A stretch of 64,000 bases of DNA from Trachythela sp. YZ-2020 (Eukaryota > Cnidaria > Anthozoa > Malacalcyonacea > Clavulariidae): positions 5,268,001 to 5,332,000 of the forward strand of contig JADLSH010000367.1 in the NCBI GenBank assembly GCA_016169945.1, written 5' to 3'. Positions 11,901 through 23,500 of this stretch are shown one piece after another. The notes under the pieces were generated by a model, which saw only the letters and a program-made list of their open reading frames with translations, ran no database searches and was not told the DNA's origin. Each line of letters opens with the position of its first letter. Position 1 is the stretch's first letter. The position numbers and the translations under genes were made by a program.

Positions 11901-14900
11901 GGTGCTGTGTAATTTAAGTTGAGTTTGAAGTAAAACAATAAAATATATCATCGCGCTAACTGCATTAGTCACATAATTTGGTTTAGCACAAATTGTTGTG
12001 TTGTATTTCTATATAAGTACAACGGACCGCCCATTTAGCTCCACTTGACCATTTTTTGCGATGACAATTACGCGATAATGACGGGCACATCCTAGTGCTA
12101 GAAAGCTACTAGCACAAGAAACAGATTCCAAGAAAAATGAACAGAAAAAGAAGAAAAAAGCAGAAGAATTAAGTCAACTTTTGGCCAATTTCCGTATTAA
12201 CAACCTGAATTTTAATACGAACTTAATCTAATTAGTCCTAACTCTAATCCTAACCCTAATCCTCACCTCAACCCTAACCGTAATTCTAACCCTTAATCCT
12301 AACCCTAATCCTTGTGATGACATTTCGGGAAAGTAATATGGAAAGTCACCCCAACTTTTAGAATTTTGTACAACTTCTTGCAACAAGCATATCACGAAGT
12401 AACACGAGTAATAAATGTTATAAAAACAATAAAATTAGTTTTCTAATACATCTCATCTTAGCTTGTTAAAATTTCGGTTGATACACAACAACGATATACA
12501 CACAGCAATCTTGCTATCAATGATATTTTGTTGCATTTTTCAGTGTACTATACTTTTCAATACACCGATATGATCATGGACGGTACTGGCCAGAGAAAGA
12601 ATACTCTAATTTTGATTTTGTCGGAAAAGAAGAAGGGGAGGGTTTCAATATTAATGTGGCTTGGAATAAGGTATTATATTTAGAAACTTTTTCTGAGAAC
12701 GGAAATTAACCAAAATTACTGTAAATATCTCTGACAAATATCTTATGACACTATACATTGATGCATGGACGCATCTAATCGTTCATGTTAGAAGCGCTGT
12801 ACTACTTTTCTCAACTTTTCTCAAGACGCACATGGACGACGCAGATTATATCGCTGTCTTTCAAAGGATTTTACTACCTGTCGCATATGAGGTAAAGTCG
12901 GCATATATAATTATATTATGTTTATTATAGTATTAATTAATATTCATCAATCATAGAAAATTAAGATAGTAGGAATGTAGTTTAAATGTCGCTACCTCGC
13001 TCCACCCCTTCCCTGCATCCCTCACCTGCATCATGCACACCTGTCTCCCGTACCATTCCCCCTCCCTCCCCCGCATCCCCGGTAAATCAGCCTGCGCTTG
13101 TTGTAAAATAAGTCCGTACTTTCTTAATGGTTTTGTAGATCATTCAACAATTGCAAAATGAATAGGTTTTTTGACAGAACAAATGAGAATGGTAATTAGT
13201 TTATTCTATTTTTTTAGAACCTATTAACAATTATTTTTTGTCTTCTATTAAATTTTGACAGTTTTGCCCGGAGTTGGTTCTAATTTCTGGAGGATTTGAT
13301 TCTGCACGAGGAGATCCAAAGGTGAAACTCCGAGTTTGTAGCATACTTTGTATCATATATTCAAAGGTTGGAAGACGTAGTCGTCTAGAGATACAGTAAA
13401 AGGGAAAACGAGTATTATACATAAATCATGTCTTATACAACAGTAACTGCTCTTTTCAAGCGCGTGTATGTGTATTTGCTTAGCACTAAAGCAGGCGGAA
13501 AGACACATGTGGGCGGAGATGAGACCCTGGGAACGAGGTTGACCGGTCTTATGATCCACGTGGCTAGTGAAACGTTAGTGAGTATCAGCCCCTGTTGGGG
13601 CTAACCTGTGATGGACTGGTCTCCCGTCTATAGGGAGTTCATTGAGTTTCATCCTCATATAGAAAACAGAAAAATGCTGAGCGGCGGTATGAGCCAAATG
13701 GCTTACAAAAGAATTAGTACGATAGGGTTGTTGTCTAGGCTCAGAGACCTAATTCCTGCTCATAACCTTAGTAGCTTACAATCTGTTCTGGAATCTAGTG
13801 TTTTGTGCTGTAATATTTCTGTGCTGTGTTCTTACTCACAAATATATATTGTTGTATGTTGCTTTTTCTGACATGCATATTCTATATTATCTTCAGGGTC
13901 TTTGCGACGTTACTCCTGAGGGATTTGCACACTTGACTCATATGTTAATGAGTCTTGCAGGTGGAAAAGTAGTTCTTGTTCTTGAGGTATTGTATATATA
14001 CTATATCATACAGTATACACAGCGCTAGAAATCTGGGGCCGGTTGTACGAAAGGCGTTTAACTTAAACGGTGTTTAGCCGCTATCCAGCGGATAAATTTC
14101 CTATCCAACGGTTAGTTAACCGGCAGGTAAAATTGCGTTGTACGAAGCCCGTTTAACGCCGCGTTTAACTATCCGTCGGATAACCTTAAAACTGACCGGG
14201 GAAAACCGGATTTTCCTGAAATTTCTTACCTCTACATCATCTGTTGCTAGGCATTTTTGAACATTTCAACTTAATTTGTATTCTTTGAAGGTTTATTCAA
14301 CTTGTGAAATCCACAAAGCTTTAAATGCAGTAGAGATTTTTGCTGTTGGTTGGAATTTAGGAGTTTCATATCCACTTTTCTGCATTTCGCTTCAAACGGA
14401 CTTTCGGCTTCTTTATACGAATGCAATAGCAAATACTGTGAGTTGCTGCGTCGCCTTGTTTACGTTGATTCTGAATAGTTACACAGCGCTAGAAATCTGG
14501 TGTATAAGAGCATAGCATGAAAACTGAATATATGAAAGAGTCAGGCCATATCATATAGGTATAATATTAAGTACGGCGGTTGACTGGTGTAAAACTACCT
14601 GAAAAATACAATGAGAACTTCGACGTTTCGAGCGAAGGCCACTTTCGAGCGAAGGTTTTACACCACAGTCAACCGCCGTATTTGCTATACTCTACCCACA
14701 CTGGCACCGCACGTTTATAATATTAAGTGTTAAATGGTTTTCTGCTCGTCTTAAGAACTGCTGGTTCGGCCCTGTTGGTAATTAGCAGCTCGACAGCTAA
14801 ACAGAAATTTTATTAAATATAAATTAGAAAGTGGTTGCTGTGTTACAGCACTCTTTGACTTTGTAGGGTGGATATAACTTGACTTCTGTAGCTGAGTCTT

Positions 14901-15760
14901 TGTGTTCGTGTGTGACCACATTACTAGGAGATCCTTGTCCATTACTGGAACCTCTTTTTGTTTCAGACAGGTACTGTACGTAATGCTAGAGCCGGTGACT
15001 GGCGTTTACACCAAAATTAACGGCATAATTACTACTCGTTAACCTTCGAGGAAACTTAATTCATTAGGTGGTAATTAAAACGAGATTTCCCGCCGGCTTA
15101 TATATATATAGCGGATCTCTTAATGAATTTTCACGATATAAGTTTTACGACGTTGACTAAATTTGATTGATTGGTTTTTGTTGAAAGCACCACGTTTATC
15201 TATTTAGCAAAGCTTTCGATCCGTAAGCCCAGATCTCTGACTTTAGTGCAAATAATAATAGGATTACAGAATGAGGTGAAAGGCGCTTGCTCTGAAGACT
15301 GCGCCATGCCCACAAGTTATTTAGTTTCATTTATTTAATCATGGTATGTATTTGCTGTATCTCGTGAATTTACTTCTATGTATCCTAACCCACCCTGTCA
15401 AAATTCCCTGTGGGAGGAAACCGATCTACCCAGAGAAAACCCACGAGTTTTAGCAGAGCGTTGACTGAATCTTTTCGCATGAGTGTCTTGAGTCCGGAAC
15501 GAGAATCGAACCCAATGATCTCAGAGGTGAAAGGCGCTTGTCCTGACGACTGCGCCACCAAAGCCCCATATATTGAAAGATTTAGTTAAAGTTTTGTTTA
15601 ACGATGAAAGAACTAATAGATATGCAATAGAGTGGGGCAGGTATGATCATTATTACTCACACCTAATATTTTTTCTAGTGCACTTGATTCCATTACCTCT
15701 ACCGTTGGTGTTCACTCGCAGTACTGGAGAAATCTGAACAAACACGACGCAGTCAATTAA
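5945..15760 (+). CDS. Class IIb histone deacetylase, HDAC6-like, 5' end missing
   Basis: A zinc-dependent lysine deacetylase domain is spread over 14 exons: 5945-5995, 6209-6296, 7644-7684, 8393-8489, 8626-8697, 8905-8930, 11402-11506, 11763-11831, 12544-12670, 12826-12891, 13262-13321, 13897-13986, 14867-14970 and 15679-15760 (TAA). All phases join, giving 358 residues after one leading base. Visible motifs are [19 protein letters not shown], the catalytic His pair in [16 protein letters not shown], zinc ligands in [11 protein letters not shown] and GFDSARGDP, and the transition-state Tyr in GGYNL. HGNGTQH and the Lys after GDP resemble HDAC6. HDAC10's acidic residue at that position and its PEACE insert are absent. 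There is one catalytic domain, a short tail after YWRNL and no ZnF-UBP. HDAC10 orthology remains possible. The gene is probably cytoplasmic, by family. Only the opening ~20 residues of the domain appear to be missing. Confidence 0.93.
6318..6772. mobile_element. Inverted-repeat element in HDAC intron
   Basis: AGCTATTTCAATTAAGGTTG at about 6320 and CAACCTTAATTGAAATAGCT at about 6750 are reverse complements. The match extends roughly 55 bp inward through CAATAGT/ACTATTG and TACAATCCAAG/CTTGGATTGTA. It sits 20 bp after an exon donor and encodes nothing. Confidence 0.65.
6794..7450. mobile_element. Mariner-type MITE with CAGGGTGTCCC ends and nested foldback
   Basis: The left end CAGGGTGTCCCAAAAGTGTC is preceded by TA. 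The right end is CGGGACACCCTTTA. Inner arms pair CCCCACTATGTTTTG with a matching segment near 7400. A second inverted repeat lies inside (about 6970-7300): GCCTTCTAGAATTACTTAAG and GTGATTCTAGAAGGC, followed by GGTGGCGACAC / GTGTCGCCACC. One MITE has apparently inserted in another. Confidence 0.65.
9700..10195. mobile_element. MITE with GGCCTCTGAATTCAGG-type ends
   Basis: It begins GGCCTCTGAATTCAGGTCGG and ends CCGACCTGATTTTTCTCTAA then TTCAGAGGCC, which are imperfect inverted repeats. TTGCCGACCTG recurs several times inside (about 9960, 10125, 10155). A separate perfect palindrome has inserted near its left end. Confidence 0.7.
9756..9934. mobile_element. Perfect 83-bp-arm foldback element with target duplication
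   Basis: Arms 9756-9838 and 9852-9934 are exact reverse complements around a 13-nt spacer. The flanks carry CTATTGTCA at 9749-9757 and again at 9935-9943, a 7-bp or 9-bp target duplication depending on where the ends are drawn. Long perfect arms plus a near-9-bp duplication fit a Mutator-like foldback. The lack of divergence between arms implies a recent insertion. Confidence 0.85.
10245..10855. repeat. Pogo/Tigger-like termini
   Basis: AGTTCGAGATAGCGGGGGTT at about 10256 and GTTCGAGATAGCGGGGAGTT at about 10792, followed by TCGGGGTTCTACTGTA, resemble terminal repeats of pogo-like Tc1/mariner elements (CAGTAGAACCCCGA type). Both lie in the same orientation. No transposase was recognised, and boundaries are approximate. 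A poly-G tract lies at about 10449. Confidence 0.4.
12233..12318. repeat. Degenerate CCCTAA telomere-like tract
   Basis: About 85 bp of variant repeats of CCTAACCCTAATC, with interruptions such as CTCACCTCAACC, inside a deacetylase intron. This matches the metazoan telomere hexamer TTAGGG on the other strand, in degenerate interstitial form. Confidence 0.7.
14030..14215. repeat. GGGGCCGGTTGTACGAA repeat
   Basis: It starts GGGGCCGGTTGTACGAAAGG and contains internal inverted words (GTTGTACGAA, CGTTTAACT, CCGGATAAC types). A second copy head lies at 44268. It is a non-coding interspersed repeat, probably a MITE. Confidence 0.5.
14573..14715 (-). mobile_element. Short Penelope-derived hairpin with 13-bp target duplication
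   Basis: A 143-bp insertion is flanked by TATAATATTAAGT at 14560-14572 and 14716-14728. The arms GGCGGTTGACTGGTGTAAAA and TTTTACACCACAGTCAACCG are inverted. The rest reads AACTTCGACGTTTCGAGCGA with a tail TACTCTACCCACACTGGCAC. The same arm sequence closes the Penelope element at 3530, so this is a terminal-only derivative. It encodes no protein. Strand was chosen to match the Penelope 3' end; it is a hairpin, so this is a convention. Confidence 0.8.
15210..15566 (-). repeat. tRNA-derived SINE, with a partial second head
   Basis: On the minus strand from 15566 the sequence reads GGGGCTTTGGTGGCGCAGTC (A box) and later GGGTTCGATTCTCG (B box), followed by a SINE body with TTCCTCCCACAGGGAA. A second partial head is at about 15268-15309. 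The same SINE occurs on the plus strand at 42683. The tRNA part lacks a clean cloverleaf 3' end, so it is not a functional tRNA gene. Confidence 0.75.
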
Positions 15761-16715
15761 TTATAAAGAATATCTGAATACTCCATTAATATATAAAGGA
15801 AAAATTAGGTGAAAAGTTCACACTTAATAGGGTATTGTTCAGTCGCTTAGGGCCTATAATTGATGAAAGGTAACGTCCATTCCATCCAGGTCGAAATTAG
15901 AACCAGAAGTTATTTTTTAGAGCTAGTGAAATGGAACATGTCTTACTCAGTCTTACTAGTCGCTGGGGCGCAGCCAGTCACTATAGGTTTCGCCAGAGAT
16001 TTGTAGTTGATTTCCAGAATCCAGATACAAAATCGAAAAAGCCACTGATCTCATAGTACACTGGACGAATATGTAAAATTTTACTTCCGACTAAAAGAAA
16101 AAAATCATTTTGGCTATGTTCAATTTTCTACATGACATAAAACAACAGGGAAACAGACCGTGTTTGAGAGCACAGTAAAATGCATCAGTGACAAAGCACC
16201 TGGGTACAAGGCAACTATTTTAACCCCAGCGACTGAACGCTAAATAGAGCGTCTTGTTATACAATCTCGTTCCCCGAGCCTGCGATCAAGGCCGGCGAGA
16301 GCCATTCACGGACCCAGGGCAGATTGGTGAACACAGGCCCCCCTCACTCTCTCAGTCCAGTAGCGTAGCCAGAGTTTTGACTTTGGACGGGCAAAACAAA
16401 CATAGATTCGGAATCAGAATACGACCGCCAATGGTGCGAGAATGGTAGGGGGGTTCAGGGAATTTCTAGGGTCTCTAGAACAGCATTTGACGCATTCTGA
16501 GACGAGTTCTGAAAAAAAAATAATAACGAAAAAAAAAAACCATTTTTTTTTTTATTCCAGACAATGCAATTTCTTCAGATTTCAATTTTTCACTTTTTTC
16601 AAGATGTTTGGCTGACATTCAGTTATGGTTCTATTATGCCATTTATTTCAGAAATGTATAATATAATATAAAATAGGCGCCCATATAAAGCTTTACATGT
16701 GACGCGAACATCCTT

Positions 16716-17086
16716 AAGCCCCGGTCAAACGAGGATGAGAGTTGATGAGAGTTGGCATTGGCAAGTGAGAGTTTGCATGAGAGTTTGTTCAACTCTCATA
16801 CCACGGTCAAACGAGAACAAGAGTTGCACGAGATTCGCGACAGAAATAATTTAGCGCACGAAACGGAGCCCTGAGAATAACTCTAAAATTTTTGTTGAGC
16901 TAATGCTTATAGAAAGGTTGTTTCTATAGTTGTTTCAAATTCTTATGGAACTCTCATGACCCGTCAAACGAGCAAAACTCTCATCAAAGAGTGCACGAGA
17001 GTCGATGAGAGTTGGTGGTCAAACACGAGTGAGAGTTGCAACTCTCATTGACTCTCATCAACTCTCATCCTCGTTTGACCGGGACT
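16716..17086. mobile_element. GGTCAAACGAGGATGAGAGTT foldback MITE
   Basis: The left end CCCCGGTCAAACGAGGATGA matches the reverse complement of the right end TCATCCTCGTTTGACCGGGA. Both continue into GAGAGTTGATGAGAGT. The interior repeats GAGAGTT/AACTCTC many times. Flanks CCTTAAG and CTTTACC would allow a 3-bp TTA/TAA duplication of PIF/Harbinger type, which is inference. Confidence 0.7.
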
Positions 17087-17186
17087 TTACCCAACTTCCG
17101 GGGCCCTCTGAGCAGCCCGGACTCCGGGTATTTTGCCCTGCCGGCCTGCCCCCCCCCCCCCCCCCACTGGATCCACTGAGTATTTT

Positions 17187-17344
17187 TACAAAATACAAAA
17201 CAACGGTAACTCCGAAAATGAACATTTTAATATATTTTCTAGCTTTCGAGTTTCGACTATGTTTTAGTCATCATCAGGATATATATATATACATTAAAGA
17301 GATTATACATTAAAATATATTAAAGGAGTTACCGTTGTTTTGTA
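17187..17344. repeat. Small inverted repeat, CAAAACAACGGTAACTCC
   Basis: CAAAACAACGGTAACTCC at about 17197 and GGAGTTACCGTTGTTTTG at about 17324 are exact reverse complements, with ATTTTAATATAT / ATATATTAAAAT-like inner arms. The interior CTTTCGAGTTTCGACTATG plus TAGTCATCATCAGGA resembles sequence found at ends of Penelope-like elements. Confidence 0.6.
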
Positions 17345-17534
17345 TACAGAACGGCCTATTCATTCCTTTTTCGTGGTTTAAAATTGGGGGGGGGGGCGGG
17401 GGGCTATTTTTGGATTTTACGGGATATTCGTGTTCGCGTGGTCTACGCCGTATTGTTCGAGAATGGTTGTTTCGCGGGTTGCATCTTGCATGCACTGATC
17501 TCAATACTTGTGTACCTCTGGACTGTGTTCCAAT

Positions 17535-20500
17535 ATGGAGGAGAAAAGTGATCCATCTTTGGTCGAGCAATTTGTAAACATTACAGGCGCCACTGAAAGT
17601 AGAGCACAAGCATTACTGAACGCTTGTAATGGTAATTTAGAAATGGCAATTGGTATGTATTTAGAGGAGGCAGAACCATCTGGAAATCATACTCAAGGAG
17701 AGAGCACAAGTCATCAGTGCGTTGGGTGAGTTGAGTCGTTGAGAGACGGTTTGAAATATATGAATTATTACTATAGTTCGAGCAATATTTGCAAAATTCC
17801 TTTTTAACGAAGAATTCTTAAATGAAGTATTATTTCCCGTATCCTAAAATCCAAACTACATTTCTAAATATTCAAATTATAGTAAATATACAGAGAAATC
17901 AAAATTGTGTGCCTGATATCTCGGTTTCACGATACAAACTTTCCATAGTGGGTGATTGGCTGATCAGATTAAAGTCTGTCAAATGCTCTTGTATTGAGTA
18001 TTGTCCACTCTGGAAAGTTTGTATCGTGCAAACCCTCAGTGCAAACTGAGATATCGGGCCTGCAAATTTTGATTTCTCTGTATATTAATTTTACTATTAA
18101 ATTTTCGAAAATCTCGGTTGCGTGACTTTCCAGTCAGGAGTATGGTTAGGGTGTTTAGCCTAGTTGGCTAGTTGAATGTATTTTACAGTACTGTAAAAAT
18201 GCTTAGTAAAATCATTTTGCTTTTTATTCAAATCTTAGAGAAGATGATGTAAGAGCTCCCATTCCACAGACAAGAGGTGTTTTAGTGGAGGGACCATATG
18301 GTCGAGGTAACCACTTGCAGGTTTTGTACGGCCCCTGGAAAGTCCTGGATTTTTCTTCTTATCCTGGATTTTTCTTCTTATCCTGGAAACCCCTGGAAAA
18401 GTCCTGAAATTTCAAACTAATCCCAGGAAAACTGAACTTGTGTTAAATATGTTTATCTAAATAACATAAAAATGCAATAAATTGTCGATGTCTTGGAAAA
18501 AGTATTTTTGTCTTGTTTCAAATACCCCTGAGAAACTCCAGGAAAAGGACAGAAAAACGTCCTGGGAAGTCCTGGATTTTTAAAATTATGAAGGTGTACG
18601 AACCCTGCACTTGCCTAGCTTGAAGATATTATAAAATATATAAGCTGATAAGCATTGGTTAACCCATTTCAACAATTATACATGACAACAAATGGGAGAA
18701 CAAGTGGCAAAGCTTGCCATATTAACTAATCATGCTATATGCTATACATAAACATAACATGGAGCAGTTGCTAAAAAGGCAACTTTAGGCCCTCTGGCAG
18801 AAATCAAACCTGTGGCTCTGCAATTCCGGTGCAGCGCTCTAACCAACTGAGCTACAGAGTACAGTTGCTGAGCATTAACTGCAAATCACTATATATAGTA
18901 GAGTGATGCCAGTACAAGGTATGGGGGTAAATATCAAGATTTTTTGGGCATCTTGTTCGATAGAACTAATCAGGGGTGCACCAGATTTCCAATCCGGCCG
19001 GATTTATCAAATTTTCCGGCATCCGGCCGGATTTGGAGAAAATCCGGCCGGATTTAAAAATAAAAAAACACAATCAAAAATCCAAACTGACACTAACTAA
19101 AAATAGTAAATAGTAATAAATAGTTATAATTTTTATTTATAAATGAAAAAATTTATATACATTTTTAGACATAACCAGGAGCAGTTGCAAAAAATGCAAC
19201 TTTTGGCCCTCTGGCAGGAATTGAACCTGCGGCCCTGTGATTCCGGTGCATGAAGAGGTTCTATTCCTGCCAGAGGTCCTAAAGTTGCATTTTTTCGCAA
19301 CTGCTCCTAGTTAGCCGTCTAAAAATGTATATAAATTTTTGTTCGAATATTCCATCTACAAAACACCTACTATTAGTTCTATCGAACGATATGCCAGGGA
19401 TGTTTTCAAGCACTATTCTACTACTGGTACACGGCAAAAATACTCAATCTTCAATTGGGTTTTGAGACTCAATCGGCTGTCTGTGACTATCTTTACAAAA
19501 CTAACGTACTTACCTTTTCAGATACATTTTTCGGAAAATTCCATGCAAGAATCGCTGGAAATGCATTCTGGGGCTTCTGAAATTCAAAATTTTCTGGGGG
19601 AGCATGAACTATACAGAAAATTTAGAAACTCAATCTTCTGTTTTCTGGAAAAACGGTAGTAGACCTAAATGCTTGAAAATGTCCCTGATATGCCTAAAAA
19701 ATCTTGATGTATGCACTTAGATACTCTAAAGAAAATATGTTTCTAAATGTTAGCATAATGTAAACTAGAGGGCAGTCAGAGACTGCATGCCTCCACCAGC
19801 AAATTAAGTCGTGTATTCATGCATAAATTATACATTGGCACTAATTATTGTGCATACAGACAAACAAACACACACACATGAGCAAACCTAGGTGAAATTT
19901 GCATATTAAACCATCATAGATAGGCAGAGAATGTATATACTAGACAATGGGTATACACTAAACCACGTTCTCTACCTCTCAGACTAACACACATCACATA
20001 GTAGGAGTGAAGAACAATATAAATAGTTATATCAAGTTCATTTACTGGTTTGTATGACATTATGCTATCTTACAATCGTATAGTATTTATGTAGTTATAA
20101 TATTAGCATGTTACACACTGATCTGTGGCCTTTGTATTTGGCATTGTTCCTACCATTTTGAAACCAAGCCACCAAAGCATTCTGTAGTAGAATTGATGCC
20201 AAACATAGGGTCGGACATTTAAAGACAGGAAGGAATGTAATGAAGTTGTGTATATATTCCTTGATATGTTACTTAGAGCTGGATGATGTTGTATCCATTC
20301 ACAAATGTCAATAAAAATGTATTACACATTTAACAAGCAAGCATAAAGTAATTGGGCTAATCCCATTACTGTAATATATTTACTGTACATATACTGTAAT
20401 TGTATGGCAAGCCCAGAATAAATTGAGCTTTCTATATTAATTGATTAATAATTAACTATAAAATGATAATTTGTTGTTTCAGTTAGTCGTCCAAGACGGC

Positions 20501-23500
20501 ATGGTAATCAGTCTGTATTTGATGCATTCAGAGACTTTCAAGCTGAGGCCAGTATGTATTATTAGTGTCATAACACTACCTAACTTTTAACCATATGTAA
20601 TGTAAAAATGAATAGATAATATAATATATAACACCACATTGATTTATAACTTTCAATCGATCCATAAGCACATTTTGTGATCAAGTAAAGATGGTATTCC
20701 ATAAAAAATCATGTGGCTGCGACCAGTTGATTTTCAACATCTTTTTTATTATTTACACTCATTATTTTTTTAAATTTAACACTTCAGTATGAATATGAAT
20801 TTTCCAGTATGAGTGAAAAATTTCTTTCAATTCTGCACTGTGGATCTAGTGTTAACCTATTTTTTTCACAGGGGAACAAGAACAACAGTTAAGTGGTAAT
20901 GTTGGCAAGGGTAAACGCAAGACTCTAAAGGATCTCTTTAAACCTCCGCTAGATATTATGCACAAAGGAACATTTGAAACAGTGAGTAATACTTGTAGCC
21001 TTAGTCTTAGACCAAGGACAATCTAGGAAACTTTGTTTACCAGTCAGTTCTCATTGAAGAAATTTTCAGAATTCACTTTCAGAATTATTGATGTATTACT
21101 GTATGTGCTTATTGATTCTTGTATAGAATTATCACATTGTGCACATATGAAGTTTTTTCTTTATTATGCACAACAAATTGTAATTCAGTTTCCACATATA
21201 GGCCAAATGTGAAACGAGGAAGGTTTTGAATGTGTAATCCCATATCAAACACACTTGTCAAATGACCACTTTGCACGTTGATAAGTGTTGAAGATTCGTT
21301 CCCATTTAATAAACAAAGAACATATTTAAAATTTTCTTCAAGGCCAAGGTTGCAGGAGAACAAGAGGGAAAATGGTTGATTGTAAATATCCAAGACAGTA
21401 AGGAGTTTAAATGTCAGCAGTTGAACAGAGATGTTTGGAGTAACGAAGCTGTTAGGAATATTATGGCGGAGCATTTTATTCTGTGGCAGGTAAACTTAAA
21501 GGAGTCATTTTGAATTGTAGGTCAACAGTTAGTGTATACAGCCTTAATGTGTATTCTTGTATCAGCAAACACAATTTGAATTATTTTGATATGTGGTACA
21601 GCATGTGCAATATACTGTACATTAAGCGGAAAGAAATACGAAATTATGAAATTATGACTTATGAAAGTACAACTGTACAGTACCTGATTACCCACATCAT
21701 GCATGAGTTAGACATTATATGGCGTGGTGCACATATTTTGCGAAGATGGATATAAAATATTTTATTATTTTGCAGGTGTACCATGATAGTGATGATGGGG
21801 ACCGATACATCCAATTTTATCATGTTACAAAATTCCCTCACGTGTCAGTTCTTGATCCTAGAACAGGTATAAAGTAGACAACTGCTAGGAATAAATATAC
21901 AAGGGCACAGAGGTCGAGCAATGTTCAACGGATCTTTAGAGCTGTTATGAGCTATCCAAAAAGCATTTAGATTGTCGCTCTAAACACTTACAGGGTAGTA
22001 CTTGATATATTCCTCTGTAAACAAGGGAAACCCTAAATTGGCTAAACGTTTTGTACAGATACGTGTAAACGATGTTTTTATTTCCACAGGAGAAAAGTTA
22101 GTAGAATGGGAGACAGTCGATGCACAATCCTTCTGTGAAGTAGGTCAGTGTTGAAAGTTGAAAATATTTGCAGTACAGTTCAGTATACTACATGCAGTGC
22201 GTAATATATCATACACTCATGAGTAGGAGTTATTAATAGTGATTTGAAACACCTGTCTTGAAAAACGATCTCGGTGCTAGACGAGTTAATAGAAGATCAT
22301 TTATTTCCGTATTAAGACAACAGTACAGGGTTAATTTTCACTCTGTTTTGCTCATGAAGTATTAATGAGTCCGAAAGTATAGTATACAGTGCAGTTACAG
22401 TATCGCATAGCATATTTAATAACTCTGAGTTAATTCTGGTTGATGAAACAAAGAGATAACATTTTGCCGTAGTCAGTTCAGCAGTGGCGGACACTAGGGG
22501 GACCCGAGCCCCCCCCCCCCAATAATTTTGAAAGACTGTAAAAAATCTTGTACCAAATAACACAAATCACACCCATATAACGTAATTGTAATATTAAATA
22601 ATGACTATTTGATAAAACTTAAGCTAAAAAAGTAAGCAATATACCAAACAATATAATAATATATGTTTCTGTACTGTACATATCACAACATAGGCATTTT
22701 ATACATTCTTTTTGACTTTTTTTGTTCTGTTGTGTAGGATTCCTTACAGGCAAGTCTATTGATAAAAAGGCAGATTACGCGGCAATTTAACAATTCAGAA
22801 TTAATAGTTATAACAGAACTGATTATTTGAGTATCCTAGAAAACGAATCCAATGTTAGTGAAATGACACAACTCGGGATTTTTTATTCACCCAACGATCA
22901 AGTACTTTGTCCAAGTTCATCGATTTCATAATATCCTTATTCATTGACAGTAGCATAAAGTCACTAGCCAAAGAATAGTCAAGGCTGTTGCGAGCCCAGC
23001 TTAATATGCGGTTCATCGCGCTAAAGCTTCTTCAACGGTCGCAGTACCAACTGGTAGGGTCTTCGATACCTTGATTAGTTTAAATAAATTAGGGTATAAA
23101 TGAGGATCTACGTTCTTTCCGGCATTTATTAAAATCTTCGCTCGTTGACATTCTGTCTTGAGCAAACCATAATCAATCCGGTGACAATTTTCATCCAAAG
23201 CGGACACCCTGTATTAATGTATACGCATTTTGACGCATCCATTTTATGTTAACGAAACAAAAGCGTGCGCAGCGAATAAATTTCACTCACTTAGCGAATA
23301 AATTTTTACATTGTCATTGACGTGTTAAATTAAACCACCTTGCAATTCCATTCACAAATGTAAATAATCATGTAAATATTTTCTCTGAAATGTTGGTTTT
23401 TTATGCTTAGCATGTGATTTATAACAAAATGCACCATTAAAACAGTGTTTTGAAAACCTAAAGTTTTTTACAAAATGTGTTCTCAGAATGCTGCAAATGC

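Larger units (their letters stand above)
15761..17534. other. Intergenic between HDAC and UBXN7
   Basis: It holds a probable MITE with AGTCGCTGGGG / CCCCAGCGACT ends (about 15958-16233), the GGTCAAACGAGG foldback (16716-17086), a 15-nt-plus poly-C run (about 17149), a small inverted repeat (17187-17344) and a poly-G run (about 17386). The UBXN7 promoter must lie here or in the right-hand part; no TATA box was evident. Confidence 0.55.

Noticed and set aside
13608..13871. 87-codon frame in an HDAC intron
   Set aside because: It overlaps interspersed repeat sequence and has no splice context; the deacetylase exons on each side join directly in phase.
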